Source: Paramoeba atlantica
Lineage: Eukaryota > Discosea
Reading direction: 5' to 3'
DNA: 64,000 nt
Assembly (NCBI GenBank): GCA_977017575.1
Contig: CDRNVI010000043.1
Location: forward strand, 1 to 64,000
Both the position numbers and the translations under genes were made by a program. Shown one piece after another: positions 19,242 through 28,882 of this stretch (within the stretch, counting starts at the first letter, position 1; every line of letters starts with the position of its first letter). A model generated the notes under the pieces. It ran no database searches. It saw only the letters and a program-made list of their open reading frames with translations, and was not told where the DNA came from.

Positions 19242-21266
19242 CAGTGAAGCCAAAATTTAATGTCGCTAATATTCGTGGGACAAAAATTAATGTTTTTTTT
19301 ATTAAAAGTGGTCGTTATTTCGGTTTTCCGGAGTAAAATCTTTTTTTTGTCATTATTTGAACCCTCTGTTATGGATATCCAAAATCACTTCATCACTGCT
19401 AACGCCATCGAACTTGGTAGAAACATGCAGTCGACTGCGAAAAACTTAAATCGCGAAGAGCGCGAGTGGCTTTTCGAGAATACGCGAGGCGAGTGCAAAA
19501 ACGCTCTCGTACATGAGCGATTTTTAGAACGTTTTGGCCGCGTCATTTCTATATCGTGCGTAGGGTTATACAAAGGCATGAAGGATTTAAACGAAATGGG
19601 CTCACGTGGTCTCCATAATATACTGAATGATCAGGAGTCATCTCTTCTCCTGCGAGTATTCGACCAATTACGTGAACAAAGTATCCCTATTTACGCATCA
19701 CTTATAGCAAGCGTCGCCCGAGGAATCAAAGAGGGTTGTTCACCTAGATCCACGACTTTGAATGGGGGTTGTCTAAAGTTTTCTTCCTCTTGGGCAAAGG
19801 ATTGGATGAAAAGAAATAACATACGCGTGCGTCATGCCACAAGCGACCGTACCGTGACTCCAGGCGAAGTAATCGAATCATCTAAGAAATTTTTCTCGCA
19901 ACTTGAGGTCTTCAAAGGTATATGCGATGAAGAGTTTGTATTCAATTCTGACGAATTTTTTGTGTGTTTGGGATTAGGCAGATCGAACGCTACTTGGACA
20001 TGGGAGCGCATTGATCGCGGAGAATCGTGTACAATCTGTTCGTAAAGAAAAACAGGGATTCACTTGCAATGTTTTGTCATCTGCGGCAGGAAGTGTTAAG
20101 ATGTTGCAATTCATTTACCAAGGAACAAGTCGTGTATTTGTAAACACAGGCAATGACCCACGCGTTCTTCAATGTGCCAGAAAAGAATCTCATTTCCAGG
20201 ATTCTTCAACTTGGTCGACTTTTTTAGCGCGTTTTAAAGAAATAGTTTCTTTGGAGCGTGAAGCGCAAAAGAAACCGGAAGCTCGGGCTCTTCTGATCAT
20301 TGATGAAGCGACCCAGCATGGTAGTACAGATTCTATCCTTCAGGATGCGTCTTGTGGAGTAGTTTAAAAAAATGACTCACGTATTTCAGCCAGCGGATCA
20401 GTTCATTATTTCTGGGTTAAAAGAGCGTGCTGTGCAACTTTATAACAGTGATATAGCCCGTATTTTTTCGCGCTCTGAGAACAGCACGGCAGTATCTAAT
20501 ATGGTACGCACATCCCGCACTCTCTGTCGCGAAAAAAAGGTTTCCTATATCATCCAAGCAATGAATGAAATTTCTCCTGCGCAAATTCTTGCCTCTTGGG
20601 AAGTTACAGAAATACCCAAGGTTTTGTTTGGTGAAGTAAAAACGCGCTCTTCTCGCCTTGATGCGTATAAAAACTTACAAACTCAGTTAGGATCATCAGG
20701 GGACAACATATTCGTTGACGCGGATGATCAAGAGCAAACTCCATTGCCTATACCAAACGACGAGATAGCTACCTCCAATTTACCTAGTGAAAGAAGAAAA
20801 CGCGGACGCCATCGGAAAATACTATCGAGTGGGGACCTCGAAACGCAGCGACGCGAAGCCGAAGATATTGCCAATCTGCGCCACCGCCTACGCGGAATGA
20901 CACGTAAGAGTAGAGAGCAATATAAGTCCGCCAAAGAATTGCACATTGACATCCTATGGAATACGGCCGCGCAATTGATCAAACTGGATTCGCTCAATAT
21001 AGTCATGAAAGAAATGATGAGTAATGATTACTTCTTTATTGGTAAACTTTTGAATTTCCAGAGAGCTTTCATTAGTTATTTTGGGGTTTTTTACGCCGTG
21101 TTATGGACATACTGTAATACTTTTTCTCCTCTCGAAATTTTTCTAGCTCTCTGGCATTTTTTGTTTCGCCATACAAATATTAGTGGGACAAAAATTAACA
21201 TTTTTTTAATTAATATTTGCACGGGTCCAACACTAATTAAAAAAACATTAAATTTTGGCGGCAGTG
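19242..21266 (+). mobile_element. pogo-like Tc1/mariner DNA transposon in A4
   Basis: 2025 bp between TA dinucleotides (19240-19241 and 21267-21268). The terminal inverted repeats are CAGTGAAGCCAAAATTTAAT at the left and CACTGCCGCCAAAATTTAAT at the right, read inward. A subterminal GTGGGACAAAAATTAA occurs near both ends in the same orientation. CAGT ends and TA targets are typical of pogo. With the transposon and one TA set aside, the A4 frame reads HGIVNSTTGVRQG, the expected length for RT motif B. Confidence 0.92.
19371..21020 (+). pseudogene. pogo-like DDE transposase, frameshifted
   Basis: From ATG at 19371 it shows an N-terminal helical region, a CENP-B-like DNA-binding segment (SSSWAKDWMKRNNIRVR) and a DDE core in three frame pieces. 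The likely acidic residues sit in FNSDEFF, LLIIDEATQHG and FQPADQFI; the last two are about 33 residues apart, as in pogo (DD30D-type). The C-terminus is basic (SERRKRGRHRK). Frame changes near 20030 and 20367 disable it. Normally it would cut and paste the element at TA sites. Confidence 0.85.
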
Positions 21267-21268
21267 TA

Positions 21269-21697
21269 GTTAATAGCACAACAGGGGTCCGACAGGGTTC
21301 ATCGTTATCTACGTTATACTTCTGTACATTTTTCCAGCCATTGCTGGAAACGATGGCACATGAATTTCCCGAACTATATATCTACGCATACATCGATGAC
21401 GTAAATTTTGCTTCTAAAGATCTTGCGCTCATTAGCACGGCTTTCCAGCGGTTTAAGGTACTTCTTCAGGAGAAAAGAATAGAGCTGTCATGCCAAAAAT
21501 GCGTTTGGTTCACCGGGAAGAATGACATCGCAATGCCTGATACTCTAGAGTGTCAAGGCACTTCAACAGAAGCTGAAGCCGCCAAATTTCTCGGTGCCTT
21601 TGTTGGAGAGAATCAATCCGTAAGTTCGAAATTAGTTCAACAACTCGAAAAGCATGACACCATTTTCCGGAGGCTGGAGGCCATGGGCGCTAATAAT
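21269..21697 (+). pseudogene. A4, second part (RT)
   Basis: Resumes after the pogo-like element with NSTTGVRQGSSLSTLYFC (motif B), IYAYIDDVNFASKD (motif C), then ELSCQKCVWF and LGAFVGENQSVSSKLVQQLE as in A5. It ends at MGANN where the hairpin-headed units enter. Confidence 0.88.
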
Positions 21698-22581
21698 ATT
21701 TTCTTTTTTAGGCTCTTCGTTAAACGCGGTGGTTGTTTTCAACTTAGAAGTCACTCATGCTACGCTCTCCGAGTTGAAAACCACCACAGCGTTTAACGAA
21801 GAGCCTAAAAAAGAAAATTTAGCCTGGAAAACGGAAAGATTATAGCCAAAAATAGCCGAATTTCGGGTACAAATGGGATCATTTTCGCATATTTTTGCTC
21901 TCAGAGCACTAAATCCGACATTTGCGCATGGGAAATCACTCGCAGGCATGAATGAAAGTCTACCGAACGTATTGGGTAGAGAATGCGACTCCAACAATAC
22001 CATTCTTTCGACACAAAAATGCCCCTTTAGGTCCGAAAAATACTTTTTCACCTTTTTTAGTCAAAAATGGGTCATTTTGGGGGGCGCACCACAGTTCGAA
22101 GAAGTGATACCTTGCGAAAACAACTGCGTAGAAAGCTAGTGTAGGTCCCAAACTATCAAAATACAATAGGGGAAACGATTTTGGAAAAATATTTTTTTTG
22201 TCATTTTTTTCGCCAAGTTGAATTGTTTTTCAAAAAAACTTGGCGGACCCGTCCTGCGGATACGTGGGGGGGTCAACCCCGGGTAGGGGGGTGGAAAATG
22301 CGCGCCAAGACCCCGGCTACCCTTTCTGCGGTTTTTTTTCGAAAACTAATTTTTTCGAAAAAATTTGCTCGACCATGCCCCCCCCCCTGGCCCCCCCCCT
22401 GGCCCCCCCCCATGGACCCCCCATTTTTTTCAAATTTTTTTTTCAGTTTTGGACCACCGGAGCCCCCTTTTATATTTTTTTCTTCTATTATATTACTGTG
22501 TTCCCCTTTATATTTTCACTGTTTTTGTTCACTGTTTTTTCAATAATCGAGTGTAGAGCGGTAGTTTTACAACCACCGCAA
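21698..22581. mobile_element. Hairpin-headed unit 1 (unclassified element)
   Basis: About 885 bp. It opens with a near-perfect hairpin (21698-21818): the arm ATTTTCTTTTTTAGGCTCTT and what follows it is repeated inverted after a short loop, giving stems of roughly 45 bp. It ends with GCGGTAGTTTTACAACCACC, which can fold on itself and is an inverted echo of GCGGTGGTTGT in the head. The middle has C-runs and T-runs. Several open frames are conserved between units but are low-complexity and unlikely to be genes. Confidence 0.75.
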
Positions 22582-23177
22582 TATTTGTTCATACGCAGTC
22601 TTTTTTTGTGTATTACTTATTTTCCTGGGACTCAGGGCTCAACCTGACTGGCTAAAAAAAACAAGAAAAAATAAAAAAAATAAAAAAAAATAACCTTTTC
22701 CAATGGTAATTCAGTCTCGCTTACAATAAAAAACCAAGCTCCGTTCGTCGAGCTTTTTTTTTACAAAAAAAATTGCGTTTTCATTCATCGAACAGGATGT
22801 CCTGTTCGATAAATATTCATCGAACGGACAGTGCGTTCGATGAGTATTCATCGAGTGCCCCCTCTCCCCGAGAAATCTTTGCCATAGTCGCTCCGACCGC
22901 CACCCGGTGTCCGACCGGCAGGCTTTTCTTGGTCGGATGAACCAGCCACCTTCCAGTGGCAAGATACGTGACTCGCATCACGTACCTATGCCGTATGGGG
23001 AGACACCCCATTACAGAGTAGTGCGGGACTTGCTAGGAAGGGCTTTGTCAATTACAAGACGTCCTGTTCCTACCGCTCACCCGCTAAAACTCTACGGCCC
23101 CGGAATGTTAGTCCGGGACGGTCCTGGCTGGAGAAGTGAAGGCTTGTACACCTCCACTCCTCCGGAGATGGGGTGGG
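22582..23177. other. Spacer with two short hairpins between units 1 and 2
   Basis: No gene recognised. It contains ATCGAACAGGA-TG-TCCTGTTCGAT near 22790 and CATCGAACG...CGTTCGATG near 22820, both with stems of 9-11 bp, and three copies of TCATCGA. The right half is GC-rich and resembles no other part of the window clearly. It may be a fragment of another short element. Confidence 0.5.
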
Positions 23178-24070
23178 ATTTTCTTTTTTAGGCTCTTCGT
23201 TAAACGCGGTGGTTGTTTTCAACTTAGAAGTCACTCATGCTGCGCGCTTCGCGTTGAAAACTACCTCCGCGTTTAACGAAGAGCCTAAAAAAGAAAATTT
23301 AGCCTGGAAAACGGAAAGATTATAGCCAAAAATAGCCGAATTTCGGGTAAAAATGGGGTCATTTTCGCGTATTTTTGCTGTCAGAGCACTAAATCCGACA
23401 TTTGCGCGTGGGAAATCACTCGCAGGCATGAATGAAAGTCTACCGAACGTATTGGGTAGAGAATGCGACTCCAACCATACCATTCTTTCGACACAAAAAT
23501 GCCCCTTTAGGTCCGAAAAATACTTTTTCACCTTTTTTAGTCAAAAATGGGTCATTTTGGGGGGCGCACCACAGTTCGAAGAAGTGATAACTTGCGAAAA
23601 CAACTGCGTAGAAAGCTAGTGTAGGTCCCAAACTATCAAAATACAATAGGGGAAACGATTTTGGAATAATATTTGTTTTGTCATTTTTTTCGCCAAGTTG
23701 AATTGTTTTTCAAAAAAAAAATTCCGAAAAAATCCGAACTTGGCGGACCCGTCCTGCGGATACGCGGGGGGGTCACCCCCGGGTAGGGGGGTGGAAAATG
23801 CGCGCCAAGACCCCGGCTACCCTTTCTGCAGTTTTTTTTCGAAAACTAATTTTTTCGAAAAAATTTGCTCGACCATGACCCCCCCCCCTGGACCCCCCCC
23901 CATGGACCCCCCATTTTTCTCAATTTTTTTTTTCAGTTTTGGTCCACCGGAGCCCCCTTTTATATTTTTTTCTTCTATTATATTACTGTGTTTCTCTTTA
24001 TATTTTCACTGTTTTTGTTCACTTTTTTTTCAATAATCGAGTGTAGAGCGGTAGTTTTGCAACCACCGCA
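23178..24070. mobile_element. Hairpin-headed unit 2
   Basis: Closely matches unit 1 over its whole length, with the same head hairpin (loop side GCTGCGCGCTTCGCG) and tail. It has one CCCCCCCTGGA block fewer than unit 3. Unit 3 follows directly, sharing the junction CCGCAATTTTC. Confidence 0.78.
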
Positions 24071-25013
24071 ATTTTCTTTTTTAGGCTCTTCGTTAAACGC
24101 GGTGGTTGTTTTCAACTTAGAAGTCACTCATGCTGCGCGCTTCGCGTTGAAAACTACCGCCGCGTTTAACGAAGAGCCTAAAAAAGAAAATTTAGCCTGG
24201 AAAACGGAAAGATTATAGCCAAAAATAGCCGAATTTCGGGTACAAATGGGGTCATTTTCGCATATTTTTGCTCTCAGAGCACTAAATCCGACATTTGCGC
24301 GTGGGAAATCACTCGCAGGAATGAATGAAAGCCTACCGAACGTATTGGGTAGAGAATGCGACTCCAACCATACCATTCTTTCGACACAAAAATGCCCCTT
24401 TAGGTCCGAAAAATACTTTTTCACCTTTTTTAGTCAAAAATGGGTCATTTTGGGGGGCGCACCACAGTTCGAAGAAGTGATACCTTGCGAAAACAACTGC
24501 GTAGAAAGCTAGTGTAGGTCCCAAACTATCAAAATACAATAGGGGAAACGATTTTGGAAAAATATTTTTTTTGTCATTTTTTTCGCCAAGTTGAAATTTT
24601 TTTCAAAAATTTTTTTCCGAAAAAATCCGAACTTGGCGGACCCGTCCTGCGGATACGCGGGGGGGTCACCCCCGGGTAGGGGGGTGGAAAATGCGCGCCA
24701 AGACCCCGGCTACCCTTTCTGCGGTTTTTTTTCGAAAACTAATTTTTTCGAAAAAATTTGCTCGACCATGCCCCCCCCCCCTGGACCCCCCCCCTGGACC
24801 CCCCCCCTGGACCCCCCCCCTGGACCCCCCCCCTGGACCCCCCCCATGGACCCCCCATTTTTTTCAATTTTTTTTTTCAGTTTTGGACCACCGGAGCCCC
24901 CTTTTATATTTTTTTCTTCTATTATATTACTGTGTTCCCCTTTATATTTTCACTGTTTTTGTTCACTTTTTTTTCAATAATCGAGTGTAGAGCGGTAGTT
25001 TTACAACCACCGC
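24071..25013. mobile_element. Hairpin-headed unit 3
   Basis: Third copy, longer because of extra tandem CCCCCCCCTGGA blocks (24770-24850). After its tail GCGGTAGTTTTACAACCACC the A4 reading frame returns at once (ISLQLLSKSVNVRQ). The whole three-unit block is therefore one insertion site in A4, with ATTT repeated on both sides. Confidence 0.78.
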
Positions 25014-25430
25014 AATTTCACTACAGTTACTATCGAAAAGCGTTAATGTAAGGCAAAATTACCACATAAGGGTGCACCCCCCACAAGCCTCCCTTGACCT
25101 GACCAGAAATTTTGACGAAAAGGTTAACAGCGTATTACAGTCATGGTTTGGCAAGCTAACTGCCGAGCAAATTTCATGGATGCGGCTGCCACTAAAGAAA
25201 GGTGGCTTAGGCCTGAGTCCGACAGAACCCTTTCGCCAAACGGCATACGAGACCTCTAAAAGCATCTATCTTGAGCACTTTAATCTTAATTCAGCTCGGG
25301 AGTGCTTATTAGCGGCCCCTAAACCCGTCGGCGAGAATTCGATTACGGACTCTAAGGCCAACACTGCGTTATATCACGAAAACATTCGTACACGTCTCAT
25401 GTTGAACCCAAAGACGGCGTCTGCCATCCT
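25014..25430 (+). pseudogene. A4, third part
   Basis: Continues with NVRQNYHIRVHPPQASLDL, WFGKLTAEQISWMRLPLKKG and LGLSPTEPFRQTAYE, matching A5 between RT and knuckle. It stops at KTASAI where a long T-run begins (25431). The C-terminal knuckle and endonuclease of A4 are not found in the window. Confidence 0.88.
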
Positions 25431-26470
25431 TTTTTTTTTTTTTTTTTTTTTTTATAGTTTTTTTGTCTTCAAGGAAAGGGATACAGATTTTAGCAGTCTT
25501 TGGTTTCGCCACAATGAAGCGTTCAAGACTGAAAAATTCTTTCTTCTAAAATATATTCTATTTTTTTTTGCAATTAATAGGGGGGAAGAGTATGAGTTCT
25601 AACTTTCTATGAATGTACGGTATCACTTTCTTACTTACTTTCCTACTTACTTTACTTCGCCCTTATCAACTTCGCCCGCTTCTCTCCCTTATCTCCACCC
25701 CTCAAAGAAACCATCCGCGACTTTCCGACTTCACCCGCTTCTTTCCCTCACTTCCCCCCCCCCCGAGCATCCATCCGCGCCTTCCAAACTTTGCCCTCCT
25801 CTTTCCCTCACTTCCCCCCAGAAATCAATCCGCGCGTGCTCCACCCCTTCTTCCAGCAGTGCGCGCTTCGGACCGGGTTTTTTTTTTTTTTTTTTTTTGC
25901 AATTAATAAGGGGGGAGAAGTATGAATCGCGGCATTGCCTCTATAATTTGACCCAGTAGACGAACCAAGTACATAGTAGGTCCATTAGGGGGGTATATGA
26001 ATTTAAAACAAGCAATCAAATTAGCAATTCTTTTCATTTCCACAGAAGTATATTTTCTTTTTCTTTTTTCTCAGCCCAAAACTAGCAATTCAATCTCCCC
26101 TAAGTATATACGACAAATAAGACACAGTAAAAATAAAAACAAGCAATCCGGACCCAATCCATTCGCGCGTTCCGGACCGGGTCTTTTTTTTTTTTTTTTT
26201 TTTTAATAAGGGGGGAGAAGTATGAATCGCGGCATTGCCTCTATATTTTGACCCAGTAGACGAACCAAGTACATAGTAGGTCCATTAGGGGGGTATATGA
26301 ATTTAAAACAAGCAATCAAATTGGCAATTCTTTTTATTTCCACAGAAGTATATTTTCTTTTTCTTTTTTTTTTCTCAGCCCAAAACTAGCAATTCAATCT
26401 CCCCTAAGTATATACGACAAACAAGGCACAGTAAAAATAAAAACGAGCAATCCAGACCCAATCCATTCGC
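25431..26470 (-). repeat. Tandem poly(A)-ended tail units of family B, reversed
   Basis: Read on the minus strand this is a series of 3'-UTR units each ending in a poly(A) run. On the plus strand the T-runs are at 25431-25453, 25562-25570 (short), 25878-25898 and 26184-26204. The units 25899-26183 and 26205-26470 are almost identical (AATAAGGGGGGAGAAGTATG onward). At 25878 and 26184 the T-run directly follows GGACCGGGT. The first unit matches the B2 tail at 62590-62700. No coding. Confidence 0.8.
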
Positions 26471-26627
26471 GCGTTCCAGCGGCACGGTCACGAAGTTGGG
26501 TTTTGATCGCCGGATTCGGATGAATGTTCCGAATCCATACCTGTCTCACATTGGGGTACCTTGCTCGTGAAAGCGAGGCGTGAGGATAGGCACTGTCGGC
26601 TCGATCGGCCTCGGGCCGCTCTGGAGG
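26471..26627 (-). other. B1 3' UTR
   Basis: On the minus strand it shares blocks with the B2 and B3 UTRs: CTCACGCC, GGTACCCCAA, GACCGTGCCGCT and GGAACGCGCGAATGG. It is shorter than the B2/B3 version and contains an inverted repeat, GATTCGGAACATTCATCCGAATC, split around its centre. Confidence 0.7.
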
Positions 26628-28880
26628 CTATTCCTCCAGAGTTGCGATGGGGTCTTCGGAAGGTGAACGAGCAACCATCATGCGCGCTTGAAAGCGCATA
26701 AGGGTTATGTTTAGTTCAGCGAAGATTCGGCTCGTTGCCTCACCTTCCGAAAGTAGACCCCCCGAGGCGTGCGAACACCTCTCACCGACTTTGCGGAGCA
26801 CGGCTGAAGCGCTGGGGCTCCAGGCGCCATAACTTTCGACAACCATGGCCGTAAAGTCGCATCCTGCCTCTACGGCTTCTCGACGCTGCTTGCCCTTCTC
26901 CATTGAGGAATAATGTTCGGCAAATGACCCCGCGGCAACCCAGCTAGCGTTTCGGACTTTGTCCGTATATTTTAATTGCTGAGCATGGGTGACCGCGAAG
27001 TCAAGCACAATGGGATTTCCAAGAAAAAGGCTGGGCAAGTATATGTCGCCAGGTCTGGTGAGGGCCCCGCCTGGGCCCCTGTTCCCGAGACTCTTTTCTC
27101 GTTGAGGGGCGAGGCGGGCTCGACTGCACACGTCCGCGAACTGGTCCGTAACAGCGTTGTGCCTGGTCACAATACCATGGCCATGTTTTCAAGACAGTGC
27201 ATGGTCCCCTTTGCTGTCAAGGGGGAGCGAGCATTTCGGCATGGGGCACGTGCTATCTTCATGGTAGATGTCCACGCCTAACCACCAACGGGCCAAAGTT
27301 CGGAATTGTGTGGGGGTAAAGGCGTGCCCAAGGTCTTTCGAAGGAGTCACAAAGGCCCAGCTGCTCGCTCCCGTGCCACACTGGGAGATCCACCTTGCAC
27401 GGGTTCGTGCGTCAGTTGTCTCATATTCCTGGGAAAAGGCATGGGCTGCAATAGCATAACTGATTACCCGCTGGCGCGGGATCTTCCCTTTGGGCCACTG
27501 TGGGGGTAACATGTCCTGGCATTCTTCAGAACCGTAGAGGGGAGTCGAGAGTGGGTAGGCATCCGTGGGTGTGTTGGCCGTGCGGGAAGTCGTACGAAGA
27601 ATATGTCCCGGAGGCTCGTCCGGGGGGTGAGGATCATTCCCTGGCGGAGGGCGCCTTCTCTTCCGGTAGGAGTACGGCGCGCTCAGGGCCTTCTCGCATG
27701 GGGCGTTGGGAGTTGTGAGAACACGACCTCGGGGATCGAGGAGAGCAGTGCCGGCCTTCTGATTGATGTCGAGGATGGCCTCCGAGAAACCTTCAGCGTC
27801 TGTGGGATCCCAGGAATCTGTGGCAGAGGCAAAGGCGACGGATGCAACGTAAGCCGCGGAGGCGTGGAGAGCTGCGGATCTCAGACCTAATCCCCCATGA
27901 CGCTTCAGTCGCTGTGCTTGAGATTGTGCTGACCTGTCCAGAGGACAGATGATTGCCTCTATAGCGGTCATGAGAAAGTCGTCTAAACGGGAGCAAAGGT
28001 GAATCAGGGACTGTGGGGGCGTGCTTCTCATGGCATACACCATTTGACAGAACCCCGCACATTGACGAATTAGGGCAAGCGCGACCTGGGGGTCCTGAAT
28101 GTTGGTTATGGCATCGAGGGTATCCTCGGCTGGTTCTAGGGCGTGAGAAAGAAGATAAGCAGAGCAGTGGTCGGCGGATCCTACAGGACTCCCTAGTATG
28201 TCAAAGTTCCCCTGCGAATTGATCTTCTCGTCGGGTATGTCTGGGAAGTAATCAGCCTGGTGGGCCGAGCTGGGGGAAGTAATAATTTCGCATTTCGACG
28301 TATTGAGATACAAGCCCCATTGAGGTCCTACTCGGGCGATCGTGTCTCGGGCGTCTCTAACTTCCTGCGCCTGGCCAACGAGGACGCCATCGTCGAGATA
28401 CCAGAGTTGGGCGGGAATATCAGTTTGAAGGTTAATGGCTTCTGAGAGCTCCAGGGCCACTAACGAGAAGAGCAATGGTCCTAGGGGATCGCCCTGTTGT
28501 ACTCCTTCCTCGGAGGAGATGAATCGGGCCCCGTAGGTAAGAGAGCTGGGGTCGGAATAGCACCAATTGATCCAAGGGAAGAGTTCCGGGAAATATTCCT
28601 GTACTAGTGGAAGGAAGGCAGCCCTGCTTACGTTATTGAAAGCGTTACGTAGGTCCACTTTGCACATGACGAAGTTCGGGTTTTCCATATTGGACGACAT
28701 GGCCAGGCGACACATGTGAATGACTCTTTCGGCCCCGGCTGGCGCTGCCACTCCGTACTGTTTGCCTTCAAAGAGCTCGCTCGCTTTGGGTCGGATTGCG
28801 TTGCATACGGCTTTGCTCGCTAATCGCCGAAGGGTTTCACCGGCAGCGATCGGACGAACATCATTTTCGCCCTTTGATAG
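26628..28880 (-). pseudogene. B1: family B LINE, RT and RLE
   Basis: Minus-strand protein with KGENDVRPIAAGETLRRLA, motif A KVDLRNAFNNVSR, motif B GVQQGDPLGPLLFS, motif C WYLDDGVLVG, then CPMPKCSLPLDSKGDHAL, QREKSLGNRGPGGALTRPGD and VLDFAVTHAQQLKY, the last being the likely RLE core. A single in-frame TGA (27189-27191) replaces the Cys found after HALT in B2. The N-terminal part is separated by A8 (TGATAG at 28875-28880 and 32115-32120). Otherwise open. Confidence 0.9.
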
Positions 28881-28882
28881 TG

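Noticed and set aside
22900-23010. tRNA-derived SINE head (GGTTCATCC resembling a B box)
   Set aside because: No convincing A box at the right distance and no cloverleaf could be drawn.
21873-24980. Frames of 88-129 codons conserved in all three hairpin-headed units
   Set aside because: Conservation reflects recent copying of the units. The frames are rich in Phe and Pro from T- and C-runs and match no family.
17189-28880. Alternative genetic code because several LINE frames continue past a single stop
   Set aside because: TAA, TGA and TAG all occur as interruptions in A3, A4, A6 and B1, while A1, B2, C1 and C2 end normally. Ordinary decay fits better.
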